A stretch of 64,000 nucleotides of DNA from Bisporella sp. PMI_857 (lineage: Eukaryota; Ascomycota; Leotiomycetes; Helotiales; Helotiaceae), in NCBI GenBank assembly GCA_021307315.1, contig JAJSPD010000036.1, forward strand, positions 248,001 through 312,000. Direction: 5' to 3'. Under the pieces are notes generated by a model. That model searched no databases, was not told the origin of the DNA, and saw only the letters and a list, made by a program, of their open reading frames with translations. Position numbers and translations under genes: made by a program. Shown piece after piece: positions 1 to 10,888 of this stretch (position 1 is its first letter; every line of letters starts with the position of its first letter).

Positions 1-2841
1 TGGGATTGGAAATATGCTATCTCTCCGGAAGCATCTTTTAGCTCGAAATGTAGCTGGCTTTCGCCAAAGTAGACAATACGTCGAGGGAGTGCTCTTTCCT
101 GGAGACACCACCCTCGACGATTCCAATTGCATACTTCAAGCTCGATACGCCGGGTCTTCTCAATGTCCATTTGCGACGGTATGGCATAAGTAACTTTAGT
201 ATCACCATTGTGGGCGCGCACTCCAAGGACGCACGGATGGTTGGATAGGGGATCCTGCACACGAAATAACCCCTCTTCGCCGCTCCATGCGGCTGATGCT
301 ACGATAGTGAATGAGGAATTTTTGTATATATCGCACATTGTCGCGCTCTCCCGTTTCCAATCCTCTTTCGAATCTTGAATAATACATAGGGAATCAATCC
401 AGAGAAAGGAATATCCAAGGGACGCTACGGTATGGATAGCCTGTCGGAAGGTCTTCGTCAGTTCCGCTGTGGACACTCCAAGCCTTAGACTATGCTGATT
501 CTCCAATGTCAGCTTCAAGAAGTTGGTGTCCTTTCCCCAACAGTGGCTTAAAGCAACATAGCCAAGGTTCTTGAAATCCTTAGAAATGTTAATGGAAGGC
601 ACTTTATACTTCTTGGCACCTCTGGGTATCCGGTATTCTACTCCTTCGAGTTAGTGGGACTATGTTAATCAACTAAGGATTTTTCATTTACCGACCTTCA
701 CACCGAGGACAATAGGGAGGTCCCTTCGTCTGAATGTTTAGTAGTCTCTGAGTGGATTTCAACTCTTTAGCTAAGCAGGCACAGCATTGTTGACCGCTTG
801 TGTTTAGACAACTCATCGCAAATTTGTGATCACACTCACCGGCCATGAGTGAGTCACTATCGTTGTTTCTGGCAGTAAGTACCCGACTCATAATCTCATC
901 CCTATCCAAGAGCCTAACGATACCGAACTTCAATGCCGACCCTACATGAAGCACTCGACCAGGAAAGAAATTGCTTGATTCAGGAGCTTCTGTTTCCCGA
1001 AGCCAGCGCTGTATTAATGACATTGCATATTCAGAGCCAGTTGAGTTTGAAAGGGGCATCTTGATCGGACCACTAATCTGCGGATGACATTGAAGAACTA
1101 ATATTGGAGGAGCAAACTCTGACTCTCCCTGTTCCACCAACATGTGATTCTCAAAATCACGAATACCAGGCATCCACCTCCTAGGTCGTTTGAATATTCC
1201 AAAATGCGGTACAATCTGAGCTGCCCCTTTTCCCAGTTCTAGTGAGTGCGCCTTTTTCACCTGGGAGTCAGTCGGCGGGATATCGCCATCGAAAGATTCG
1301 ATTACTAGTCTTATTCGCCGATGACGACGATATCTACTTTCGATTGCATTTCTTTCTTTGTCTTCAAGTGTTGTTGCGAGGAGTTGCTCCCGTTGATTTT
1401 GTAATGTGGCATCTGCAGTAAGCAGAGTCTCACGTTGTGCAGGACTCATAGAGGTCCATATTAAAGTGCAAAGATGACAGCCATTCCCAACAGAATCAAA
1501 GAGCTCTTGTGGGGTTGAGTAATGATCGAAACATTCCCTATCTCGAATGAAAAGACCGAAATGCCGTGATGGGTTGAATGAATCTCGAGATTGAAGCAGA
1601 CTGGAAGCACAGCATATCCACCGACAGATGTTGCATAATGAGTGTGGCTTGAATACCGCAGGAGAGACTTCATCGGAATCTGGAACAAGATGCTGCCATC
1701 CTGGACTAGTAAGGAATTCTGTGCGAAGATTTAATCTGGACTCCAGGTGGCGGGGAGTGTAGCCATTGTTTTGCTCATTGTCGTGCTCAAAGGGCACAGG
1801 GTAAGAAGAGGACGAGTCTTCGACGCAACAAGAGCAGCGAAGGAATTGAGGAAGCAGTTTTGTCTCATTTGTCTCTACCAGTGAGTAGCTGGGTGATTGC
1901 CCAACCGGAAGTTTACCCCTAGGAAAGTATACGCATCTATCGTCGACCTCATGGCCGCTTTCCAGTTCTTGAACAAGTGTTAATCCACCGTAGCGAGCTA
2001 TACGAAGGTCTTTAAATGTCCTGTGCAGTTCTGCGAGCCGGCGATTCCTTAATTTATCATTCGGCAGGTGTTTGCGCCACCTGTGAAACCACTGAACCGT
2101 AAAGCACACCAACCATTCTATAGTAATAGCAATTTGGACTGTACATAGCCAGATTGTGAACTTTCTTGTGAACCTTATAATATTGTCCTCCTTTGTCGGC
2201 CTTTGATCAAAATGAAGAGCGTGCAAAATGAGCGTAATACAAAGAAAGCCATTTCCAGCTAGAATTAAAATCTCATTTGAACGAATATAAGCCCATGAGT
2301 TAAATGAGGCTTTCACAGAGGCGGCGGTCGTAAGCAAAATGGCGTAACATAACGCCGGTACAGTGAGCATAGCGAACCTGGCATTAGTTTCTCCAATTGA
2401 TGATACTATGACCAAGAAAATGCATACGCCCAAAAGACCCTTCATAAGGGAATCAAAGGAATATAGGAGTGGCAGAGCAATCGAACACCATTTTGAAGAG
2501 CAGATTCTATATTCTGTTGAATAAGGGGGTTGGAAAATGAGTCGGATGAGTCTCAGCGTGAGGCTGGTGCCAGCTAATCTGGGTAGATTGGAGACATGAG
2601 TGGAAGCTAATCCGTAAAGCGTCTTACAGCTTACACGATAACATGTTAGTTTATCGCCAAAGGAAAACGAATCTTGGAAAGGGATACTAGATACCTTTAA
2701 TAGCGGGGAAAGGATGTGCAAACATTGTTGTACTCCACTGATATGCCAGCTAATGCACGCCGTAAATGACTCGCGGACCGACAGACTGAGAGCATTGGAA
2801 CGCGAATTGTTATCTCGACTCATCAATGGGCTCCTAGACAC
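1..2841 (-). CDS. HET-domain protein with N-terminal membrane segments (3' end outside window)
   Basis: Two exons are visible: 2841-696 and 643-1, the second running off the window. The 52-nt intron at 644-695 keeps the frame, though its donor (GTCGGT) is weak. The first ~270 residues hold several hydrophobic stretches (for example around LLGVCIFLVIVSS and FTIWLCTVQIAITIEW), unusual for this family. Next comes the Cys-rich leader common before HET domains (HSLCNICRWICC, then GCHLCTLIW). Exon 2 encodes the HET domain itself: YVALSHCWG, FLWIDSLCIIQD, then IYKNSSFTIVASAA and WCLQERALPRRIVYF. HET domains act in heterokaryon incompatibility and programmed cell death. The family call is strong; a membrane location is inferred only from hydrophobicity. 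It is divergent from the gene at 3095, with about 250 bp between them. Confidence 0.9.
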
Positions 2842-2910
2842 TGGGGTTATTGTGTGTAGAAACTACTGAGGGAGATGATGCAGGAAGGGTTTAGAGTATT
2901 AGGGGGAGTT

Positions 2911-2920
2911 ATATATATAG
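2911..2920 (-). promoter_or_regulatory. TATA-like box of the HET gene
   Basis: An ATATATATAG tract lies about 70 bp upstream of the HET gene start at 2841 in the shared divergent promoter. The position fits a core promoter; no other element was recognised. Confidence 0.4.
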
Positions 2921-3094
2921 AAGCAACGCTAAACCGTACCTAGACAGGGATAGTCCTTGACAAACCCCCCTACTGCCAAGACGCCAAGATTACCTTGTCT
3001 AGGGGCAGTGCAAACACACGACGTCTTTAAGACTCCTGAGATCCTGAGATTGTCAACAGAAAGAGATCTGAAGGGCTAGCTTCACCTCTTCAAT

Positions 3095-3958
3095 ATGAAC
3101 AAACCTCGACTTCGTTTCGGCAATCTAACGACATTTAAGGCCCGCGCCGAGGAGCTCCTTGATATCGAGTGGATCGCCAAAGGAATTTACGGCCTCTATG
3201 CTGTAGTATCCTTCACAACCTTCTATTTGGTACTTTTCTTCCTGGCGCCCGCGAGAGCTCTGTATATGTTGATAGATGATATTCTCAAGTTAGTCATCGA
3301 CCAATACTCCTTTTGGTTTGTTGTCTACCTTGCGTTCAAGATACTCTTTATTCCCTATGCCCATTATTGCGTCGGAGCCTATGGACCGGGACTTTTGCGT
3401 AGATTACTATATCTCATTTTTGTGCAGCCGAAGTTGAAACGTATGTATCGTGAGAACCATGGAGAAATGCAAAAACCACGCCGGATCGAGTCCCGTGGAA
3501 GTTTCTGGCCACTACTAAAAGCCGGCTATTCTTTGACCCTGCATAGCCTGAAAAATGTGTTCAACCCGCCACCTGCACGAAGCGGCTACATTATTCCGCA
3601 ACCTGCCACAGACGAATCTTCTGATGCTCTCTCTTTACATCATATACCGTTGAACGAAGAAGAGTTGGGTGATACACCTAGACGTGGCAACGATCGGAAT
3701 GCCGTAGACGAAGATTCCCAGACCCAGGAACAACACGAAGAGAGTCAGGAGTCGCGGGAGAGAGCTAAGCGTAGCGGAGCCAAGTTTGGTACTTGGGTCG
3801 GATCGAAAGTCGGAGCCGCGTTTGTTCTTCCACTCAAGGCAGCAATCCTCCTCGGACAGCTATCCACCGAGCTTGGGAATAGGGTTGAGGCGATGAGGTT
3901 CCTTCTATTGCAAAGGGAGCAAAGACAAGATTTACCCGGGGATATCTATTTGCCATAG
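3095..3958 (+). CDS. Hypothetical membrane protein, 287 aa
   Basis: A single-exon frame opens with an ATG preceded by a pyrimidine-rich leader. Residues ~30-60 (IYGLYAVVSFTTFYLVLFFL) and ~65-95 (QYSFWFVVYLAFKILFIPYA) look like two membrane helices. They are followed by a basic stretch, then a long polar acidic region (~170-225, rich in E, Q, D and S). A Gly/Ala-rich segment near the C-terminus (GTWVGSKVGAAFVLPLKAA) may contact membrane. I do not recognise the family. It shares a divergent promoter with the HET gene, so co-expression is possible. It could be a small organelle or plasma-membrane protein; no enzyme motif is visible. Confidence 0.65.
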   Translation: MNKPRLRFGNLTTFKARAEELLDIEWIAKGIYGLYAVVSFTTFYLVLFFLAPARALYMLIDDILKLVIDQYSFWFVVYLAFKILFIPYAHYCVGAYGPGLLRRLLYLIFVQPKLKRMYRENHGEMQKPRRIESRGSFWPLLKAGYSLTLHSLKNVFNPPPARSGYIIPQPATDESSDALSLHHIPLNEEELGDTPRRGNDRNAVDEDSQTQEQHEESQESRERAKRSGAKFGTWVGSKVGAAFVLPLKAAILLGQLSTELGNRVEAMRFLLLQREQRQDLPGDIYLP

Positions 3959-4356
3959 TTTGCGGGTCTGTTTAAAGTGCAAAAAACCACGCCAAGGCCG
4001 AGAAATATGGTTTATTTGTGACCTGACCATGTTTTTAACAGCAATTATTCATGGGTCCTTGAGCGCAGTCCACCACGGGTTAAAGCCGCGAGAATGGGAG
4101 AGGCTTTTAGAGAATGGGTGCCGTATAGGTCCAATAGACACTGGAGATGAATCCTGGCTCACGATATACTAGAATAAAGAAAATTGCTTAAGCACTGAGC
4201 CGCCGTAGAGGGTGAAAAAACGAATCCTGGCTGGATTCCCAGGAAGCCACGCTCTGCTGCTGCAGTGTACAATACCTTTATCTAATTGGAGTCAGAATAG
4301 CAATTTAATCGCGAGCCTGATCAACTTCTTTCTTCTTCTAGAGTCTGATATTTTAG
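3959..4356. other. Intergenic, nothing recognised
   Basis: Short frames in this stretch (for example 3960-4172) show no family similarity and overlap the 3' flank of the upstream gene. No structured element was seen before the solo LTR at 4357. Confidence 0.5.
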
Positions 4357-4539
4357 TGTCGGAATGCATGTAAATAGTTTCGCGTGATCTACCAGATTAC
4401 GGGAGTTGTGGGTTTCTATCACCTACACTTACCTGGCAATAGGCCGTAACTTAGAACCTAATAACAAAGAACCATAATCACACCAGTAAGAGCGTAGTCG
4501 CAACTACTACGCCTTTTGCTACGTGATAGGTATCCGACA
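4357..4539 (+). mobile_element. Solo LTR, copia-like family A, copy 1
   Basis: A 183-bp element begins TGTCGGAATGC and ends GTATCCGACA, so it has TG..CA ends with a short terminal inverted repeat. It is flanked by a perfect 5-bp duplication, TTTAG (4352-4356 and 4540-4544). Two further copies lie at 11296-11481 (inverted) and 43836-44016, each with its own 5-bp duplication. TG..CA ends with 5-bp duplications are the hallmark of LTR retroelements; the TGTTGGAA-type ends resemble Ty1/copia LTRs. No internal retroelement sequence accompanies it. Confidence 0.8.
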
Positions 4540-4839
4540 TTTAGCTTAATATATCTGAAATTTATCTGCTTGGAAGATATTATAGTACAGAAACTGCACA
4601 TCAGCTCAAAAGTTTTCGAGTCCGCCCACAAGGCTTAAGCGCAAGTTCCCTTATCAGTTGATCTTTTCTAGAAGCTCTATATTTGCCAAGGTACTGGAGC
4701 GAATGCGTTTAATGGCGTTTGGCTTGTGACAACATTCGCGTTGAAGAAAGGTGGCGTTGAGCAATAACGAGAAAAGGCGAAGAGATAGGGTTCTCTTCAG
4801 GAGAGAGCAGAGTCATTCTGTGGCTGTACATGCGCCTAT

Positions 4840-4998
4840 TTAATTGCTTGGGAACTCTGGGCTGCGGATTCCGTCAGAATGGGAAGGGGGATCTAGGTTT
4901 GTGAATGCGTAGCCAGAGGACTTTGGGAGGTCAGAGCTGGCGAGGTAAGATTTGCCGACGCCAGCGAAGTCCGCGATGACGGCGGCCTGCCGGCTCAT
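4840..4998 (-). pseudogene. Possible relic of a fungal P-loop protein
   Basis: Starting at an internal Met (MSRQAAVIADFAGVGKSYLA) the frame carries a Walker A-like GVGKS in a context (IADFAGVGKS) seen at the start of a small group of fungal P-loop proteins. It stops after ~52 residues. There is no recognisable continuation, so it is either a truncated relic or chance. The identification rests on one motif. Confidence 0.3.
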
Positions 4999-5352
4999 AG
5001 CGGTGATGCTTTTGAAGTGAATCGTGTGAGCTCGATTGTTTTGTGAACGGTTTTGAGACCCCTTCTTAGTTCCCAGGAAGTTGAAAGCGATAGGGGCCAG
5101 AAGCCCAAAATGTTGCAGCATGAATCATGTATGCATCAGCAAGGAAAATAAATAAAAACCCGATATATTCCATTGAGCCCAACACTTGCACTCCATTCTT
5201 CTGACGGAGGATAAGGACTCGGTGGCAGGCGCTGAGGCGACCACTAGTATAGCACTCCCTCCGACGCTTCAGAGCACGTTCGTTGAACGTATATAATCAT
5301 TAACAATTCATTTCCTCGATTTCGCTCTCCTCTCCAACGTGAAACGCAGCCT

Positions 5353-5628
5353 TTATGCTGACGTGAGCCATTCATCCTGGAGGAGCTCTTTCGCCGTCGG
5401 TCTGTCTCTGGGATCTAGTTTCATAATCTTGAGAATGAACGCCTTATCCTTCGAAGTCTCTCGCTCAATAATGCGCCCGAAGGGCTTCATCTTCTCTCGT
5501 AGCATGCGATGCATGATGTGGGTCAGAATCGCCAATATCTCATCGCCTCTGACTTCGCATCCATCAGATCTCCAAACTTTAGATTCTCTGTATAATACCT
5601 CCATTGCCCTCTGTATCTGTAGATCCAC
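5353..5628 (-). pseudogene. C-terminal fragment of a protein kinase
   Basis: The frame ends with FILKIMKLDPRDRPTAKELL followed by QDEWL, the subdomain XI signature of Ser/Thr kinases (Arg in DPRDRPTA) and the usual last helix. No glycine loop, HRD or DFG motif lies upstream. The reading enters from a CTACAG that could be an intron acceptor at about 5627, but no preceding exon is recognisable. It is taken as the orphan last exon of a decayed kinase. About 80 bp around its start recur at 10228-10310. Confidence 0.6.
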
Positions 5629-5707
5629 GGCGTGTGTCGTGACAAAAACTATCCGTCAAATTCGCGATAACTTCAAGTTATACAGTTTTGCTCAGGCCAC
5701 CGTATAA

Positions 5708-6471
5708 ACATTGTTTGATTTTCGAAGTTGCTTTTTACGTTTAACAGCACTGCTTTGCGTCTTTATATTGCTATTTTAATAAGTTGCGTATTTCATAGAA
5801 TGTAGTTTTGTTTGCGGCTTGCCGATTAATGTGAAAGCTCGACAGTTCAAAGTGAACCTATCAAAAGGGATCTGCTCGCCACCGCACAAAAAGATACTAC
5901 GATTGTCTTAGCAGCAGTATTGTCTCGAATAATATTGATTAACAAGTATAATACGAGCTCCTGGCGGAAGCGCCGTTGCAGGAGCTGAAGCTGGACCAGT
6001 GGAAACCGTGATTGATCAATTTGAATGAAAAGCGCTTGCGACCTACAGTATGCGCTAGATTATGCATTACCACGATTTATAGATTGAGTTTCGGGCCGCT
6101 CGGATAAGCAAACCTAAAATCGTGCATGATATTAAATTTTGATCGCGTGGTGGATGCGGCCTCTAAAGCTTTTGTGCGCTTGCCGTGTTGGGAATAATAA
6201 CAACTCTATTTTAAGTTAACTGTTGATTGATTGCGAGAGCTTGATGCCATCGATAGCTCGGTAGCCTTTGGTTTGCAACAGAAATAGCATTGAGGAATCT
6301 ATCATCGCCGCCTTCGATTCAGTAGAGAACTTGGTTAGTGGGAAAAGTATTTACTGTCTTTTATTGTAGTTTGCATATATTGCTTTACTCTAGGAACTTG
6401 ATATCTACAGGGCAGCCAAGTACCGAATTGAGGGTTAGCTCAGCCCGGGGGTTGGCCTCTAAGCATATTTA
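5708..6471. other. Intergenic, nothing recognised
   Basis: AT-rich sequence without a convincing frame, repeat or RNA gene between the kinase fragment and the 3' end of the NACHT gene. Confidence 0.5.
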
Positions 6472-9276
6472 CTACTTTTGATTATTCTCACCACACCACT
6501 TGAAGAAATACCCCAGCCCACAAGAATGTATTTTCTGCGTTTTCTGAGTTTCCTTTAAGGAAGGCAACTTTTTCAAAAGTTCCTCAGTCTTTTCCCGATC
6601 CCACTCCTGAGTTTTCTTTAAGGAAGGCAACCTTTTCAAAAGCTCCTTAGTCCGTTCCCGATCCCATTCCTGGAAAGCCTCTTTGATTATAGAATTCGCT
6701 GGTATATTGTCAACGGTGATTCGTAGATCTGCTCCATTTTCGAGAAATAGCTGGACAGCATCAGCCAGGATTTTAAGGTCGGCTGCGGCGCGTTTAGCGT
6801 CTTTTGTCTTCCATAGCATATGGTGCCATGGAGTCCAGTTTGTGTGACCTTCGCAGATGTTGGGATCTGCTCTATGCCCAAAAAGGATTTTCATCATTTT
6901 AATATCCATTGTGAATACTGCAATGAAGAGAAGAGAGTCACCCCCGATTCGTGAGCCGGGCGGATAGCCTTTGTCTAGCCTGTATTGTATGTATGAATAG
7001 AGCGGATATTCGAAAGCATAGTCAAAGAAGGACCTGGTCCCGCCTTTAAGCCCTACTTCCTCAAGCTCATCGAGAACGGAGATATAGACGCCTTTTGCCT
7101 TGCCTGCAAACCGGATAGAGTATTGCACGCAAAGCCTCAGTGAGTTCCAGAAGGGTTCTAGCATTCCCGGGTCTGTCGCCATGATTTTGATATGAAGCAG
7201 GAATGCGGCAGATAGTGCCAAGTCAGCATCAAAGGAATTTTTTGTACCAGAGATGATATATTCCCAGGTGTCGGTTCTATGTAGGTAGTCTCTGACAGTT
7301 CGATGCAGGTATTGCACTTTAGCTTCCGATCCATCTACTTCTAGTGTGGGTGCCTCGAGGAGGCCTTTGCACCGACTATTTAGTCGGCGTCTCATAGCTT
7401 CGACCCGAAACGAGATTTCATTTACTGGCATCGGCTTAACTTCGGATGACATGGCTTTTTCGAAACCTTCCTCTGCGAGCGATAGAGATAGCAGCGATAA
7501 AGGCTCCGAGGCTGCCCGAACAAGTTGGAAGAGTCTAGATGCTTGTTCGAAGTAGGAAGGATTTAACTGGTTCAAGATCTTTAAGAAGAGATTCTCGAGG
7601 TCGGAAGGGAGAAGTAGTAGCCGATCTTGCAAGTCCGCAATGCTATCACCGTCTCGCAGTCCTTCTAATAAAGAGGCTACAACTAAGTGAACCCAGAGGA
7701 ATACCCCAGATGCTTTTTCAGTTACCTCAACAACAAGTTGTTTGGCATCGTTGGGATGTAGTTTTTGAATTTCGACGAACATACCGTTCCCACTAAGTTT
7801 CTCGGTGACGAAGAGACGGATATCTGGTGCGGTTAAGTCCTCCAGTCGAAGTGATGGTTGTCGTTGGAAAGCATCTTCGAACACAAGCCAAGGCCGGCTG
7901 GCTACACACATCTTGACGTTTGTTCTAGACGAAAGAGTCTCGAGGATAAAATTCGCGAGCTCAGCACCATCCCCATCGAATTCATCTAGCCCATCAATGA
8001 AGAAGAAAAACCTCTTCGAGGTATCTGATATCAGAATTTTGAATGCCTGAACGAGCTCGGTCATTGACCACGGGTGGAGGTCGCCGCCAAATAACTTATG
8101 TGATCTCCACCTATGGGGGAACAGGGTTGGTACGAGCTCTGAGTGATCTTTGATGGCATCGTGAAGGAGTGTTTGTAATAGACCAAGCTTTGACATTTGC
8201 ATTGTTGTACCAGAGTTCCAAAAGAAGAAGCCGCCAGTTACCAGCGGCAGTTCGCCACTCCAGCGACGAAGATGTTCCAGTGTTCGACAGTCGGTGTGAA
8301 GATACTTCATCAGTGTTGACTTGCCAGAACCGGGCTTTCCTGTGACCCAATACAAAGTCGAGTCATCATGCAACCACCGGACGAAATTACTCCACTGGCG
8401 ATTCTTGTCATCGTTCTTCGTGTCCTCCCTCGTCTTCCATTTCTCTTTTGGGCTCATTGCAACTTCCCGTATTTCGCCACCGTTGCTCAAACCGGAGGGG
8501 GTTAAGTCTGGCTCGCTTGGATCGTCCTCATCGACGAGCATCCAGTCGAAGGTTTTCCTATGCGCCGCCGCAATACCTTCAAAACGATCTCCCATGCAAT
8601 GAAAATGCAAAGTTTCCAAAATCTGTGATTTGCCAAGATTCTCCCTTTCGTCCTTCGTACTAGCTGATAATTGAGTAGAGAACAAGGCAAGGTCCTGTTT
8701 GTTCCCCAATTGCCAATTATTTCGATGCAGCGCATTAATGAGTTCTGCTTGCCACTGCTTGACCTCCTGGTTGGAGCCAAGAACTAGAGAACTGACCTGT
8801 TGATTTCTTTGATTGGAGCTCGCCAATTTCTGGATACTATCTCTGAGGGATATCAGGAGAGTGGTATCTATTTGGCGTCTGTACCTATCTAATCGTGTCT
8901 CTAGTGCTTGAATCTCATCTTCTTTGTAGACACTGTTTAGTGCCTGACGAAAGCTGTTCCATCTCATATGAGGCCCTTTAGCCTTGACTCCTCGGATGAC
9001 ATCCAGCAGCTGTCCTGACACAGCTTTGCAGCCATCACATAGTTCTTGAAGTTGGTTTTCAGTCTTCGTCAATTTCCTCCTTTCGTAAATTGGAAGGACC
9101 AACTCTTTGCTGAGCCCCTGAAGGCTGGTAGTTATTGTCTCGAGCTCCAGATTCTCGACCAGAGTTCCATCCGCCGATTTATAGATCTCACGACCTTTGG
9201 AAATAAGATCGCTGGTAAACGTGATAATCTGGACAATGTTTGATGCAAGGCCCAAGGCCGTGAGTGGATCGGCCAT
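6472..9276 (-). CDS. NACHT STAND protein with weak C-terminal ankyrin repeats, 934 aa
   Basis: One uninterrupted exon. The start is placed at the second Met (MADPLTALGLASNIVQ) because that is how the fungal STAND N-terminal domain normally begins; a start 54 bp upstream (9330) is also open. Residues 1-300 form a helical N-terminal domain. The NACHT ATPase follows: Walker A GKPGSGKS, Walker B-like FFFFIDGLDEFDGD, then the sensor region CVASRPW and LTAPDIRLFV. The next helical region (RLFQLVRAASEPLSLL, HRTVRDYLH) matches the DUF7791-type segment seen after NACHT. The C-terminus holds two or three degenerate ankyrin units (MMKILFGHRADPN; AVQLFLENGADLRI). Such proteins act as intracellular NLR-like sensors. 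It appears intact. Confidence 0.9.
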   Translation of the reverse strand: MADPLTALGLASNIVQIITFTSDLISKGREIYKSADGTLVENLELETITTSLQGLSKELVLPIYERRKLTKTENQLQELCDGCKAVSGQLLDVIRGVKAKGPHMRWNSFRQALNSVYKEDEIQALETRLDRYRRQIDTTLLISLRDSIQKLASSNQRNQQVSSLVLGSNQEVKQWQAELINALHRNNWQLGNKQDLALFSTQLSASTKDERENLGKSQILETLHFHCMGDRFEGIAAAHRKTFDWMLVDEDDPSEPDLTPSGLSNGGEIREVAMSPKEKWKTREDTKNDDKNRQWSNFVRWLHDDSTLYWVTGKPGSGKSTLMKYLHTDCRTLEHLRRWSGELPLVTGGFFFWNSGTTMQMSKLGLLQTLLHDAIKDHSELVPTLFPHRWRSHKLFGGDLHPWSMTELVQAFKILISDTSKRFFFFIDGLDEFDGDGAELANFILETLSSRTNVKMCVASRPWLVFEDAFQRQPSLRLEDLTAPDIRLFVTEKLSGNGMFVEIQKLHPNDAKQLVVEVTEKASGVFLWVHLVVASLLEGLRDGDSIADLQDRLLLLPSDLENLFLKILNQLNPSYFEQASRLFQLVRAASEPLSLLSLSLAEEGFEKAMSSEVKPMPVNEISFRVEAMRRRLNSRCKGLLEAPTLEVDGSEAKVQYLHRTVRDYLHRTDTWEYIISGTKNSFDADLALSAAFLLHIKIMATDPGMLEPFWNSLRLCVQYSIRFAGKAKGVYISVLDELEEVGLKGGTRSFFDYAFEYPLYSYIQYRLDKGYPPGSRIGGDSLLFIAVFTMDIKMMKILFGHRADPNICEGHTNWTPWHHMLWKTKDAKRAAADLKILADAVQLFLENGADLRITVDNIPANSIIKEAFQEWDRERTKELLKRLPSLKKTQEWDREKTEELLKKLPSLKETQKTQKIHSCGLGYFFKWCGENNQK
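6546..6680 (-). repeat. 66-bp tandem duplication inside the NACHT gene
   Basis: Two adjacent copies encode QEWDRERTKELLKRLPSLKK and then QEWDREKTEELLKKLPSLKE. They form a charged helix near the C-terminus, close to where the ankyrin units end. Near-identity suggests recent duplication. Confidence 0.75.
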
Positions 9277-9348
9277 CTGGTCTGCGAGGAGCAGGCTTTG
9301 TAGCGGCGTAAACAGCCTACAACTGCCCAAAATCTAAAGGACTTTGCC

Positions 9349-9357
9349 CTATATAAT
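9349..9357 (-). promoter_or_regulatory. TATA-like box of the NACHT gene
   Basis: On the minus strand the sequence reads AATTATATAG about 75 bp upstream of the ATG at 9276. It lies only ~20 bp from the alternative upstream ATG at 9330, which favours the downstream start. Confidence 0.35.
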
Positions 9358-9399
9358 TGGGTTTCGATAGTGGTTTAAGCAACGCAGCTAAGTGGAGGT

Positions 9400-10888
9400 C
9401 GCAAGCAGCTGGACAGCCTAGTGAGGCTCAGCGACTCAGTGGCTGATTGCGCGCAGCCACCAACTAGCAATTAAAGCCCAAGATGTGAGAGAAATTGGAG
9501 CTAGGGTATTTACCTTGTTTCAGAGCCCACGGTTCGCGATCACGTTGTATTCTATCCACGTGTTCTAACAGTTACATACTTTGCGGCGGATTTGATTTCC
9601 TCCCAAATTCACCCCACGAACACAGTTTCCGTACCGCGAACATCTCCTTCAGAGGCCCTCTACTACATCCAACCAGGCATGGCGAGTTCATTGCGACCGA
9701 GAAAAGTGGCTCAAATCTGCTAAGGGCCCCTGGTGGGTCTGCTCTTATGATTGGCAGCCTCCAAGCGCCTCCAAACGCCTCTTTAGCGGAGTTCACAAGG
9801 CTGGCACAACTACTGGATACAATCTTTTGATCAAATCACATTTTTTAAAAGAACTCATCAACGCCACCATTAAAAGACAAACGGACAATTGCAATCGATT
9901 CCCAAAGGTCTAATGCCTCTCTGGCATCAATAGCAAAGTTCGAATAATCCGTAGTAAGCATTAAAAACACAAATCGCTCGAAACTTGTCACAAATCCAAA
10001 CCAGGAGTCTGGAGATCGACTAATTAATAGGTTTAATACGAGATTTGACGCTAATGTGTCAAACCGTTGATGGCGATAAGTGGAAGAGCCGGTTGTGGCA
10101 TCACGGCTGGTAGCTGCCGCCTTTTATTTCTGTTTTACTGCCTGGTTTAAGCACCGGGACCTTCTGTAGCCGAGCCACATAGCTCCTCTTTGTGTATAGA
10201 GTCCGCTCTCCTCGAGCTCCTCTCTTTTCCCTACTTTTAGATTTTCTTGTATTATACCACCGTTGCCCACTATATCTGTAGATGCACAGCACATACCGTG
10301 ACATTTACATTATTCAACTATCTAATGCGCGTAGTGAGAAGGCTACAAAGAAGCCACGTGCCCGACATCGGAAAAGAGGTGAGGTGGTATAGCTAGTCCC
10401 AACACGGGAGCACGGTACAGTAAGAGAAAGCGGTATTCAAAGTAGGAGATTTGGAGATCAGATGCAAGGGCGAAAGACAACAAACAATGGAGAGGTTGAC
10501 ATTAGACGCAGAAATGAGGCGCAATGTGTTTAACGGAAATAATTAATCTATTACATTGCAATTCGTAGGTTCATTGACATTCTTGGTATCATTATATTAC
10601 ACAGTTCCCCAAGACATGCCGAAAGTGAGTCCTTGCCTTGCCTATGAATTGCCTGTTGCTCCAATGGTGTCCCCAAACCAAGCCATGTGTCCCTATTTCG
10701 TGTTGGCAGTTTGCCTACAATCCCCCGTATATCAATCCTAAAGTGTCCGCATTATGCTAAAATGGAGTCTGTTAATCACGTGATTTATCCAACTTCTGGC
10801 CCAAATGTTTGCGTAGCACGAAAGGCCATGTCCCTACTCCCCGGCAACATCATCCACTATCTTCCGTCTACGATCTTTACTCAACTTC
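9400..10888. other. Intergenic, mostly unassigned
   Basis: Small frames on both strands (for example 9495-9830 plus, 9572-9796 minus) show no recognisable family. The only identified content is the kinase-relic repeat at 10228-10310. Confidence 0.45.
10228..10310 (-). repeat. Diverged second copy of the kinase-relic segment
   Basis: About 80 bp align by eye with 5575-5655 in the same orientation, sharing blocks such as TATCTGTAGAT and GTATTATACC-like runs. The similarity fades on both sides. It is interpreted as a second decayed copy of the same source, with differences largely transitions. Confidence 0.4.

Noticed and set aside
4357..4539. Classification of the family A repeats as MITEs
   Set aside because: TG..CA ends with 5-bp duplications fit LTRs better than any DNA-transposon superfamily, although no parent element is visible here.
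9495..9830. Frame of 111 codons upstream of the NACHT gene
   Set aside because: No domain, poor start context, and an overlapping antisense frame of similar length; chance is likelier.
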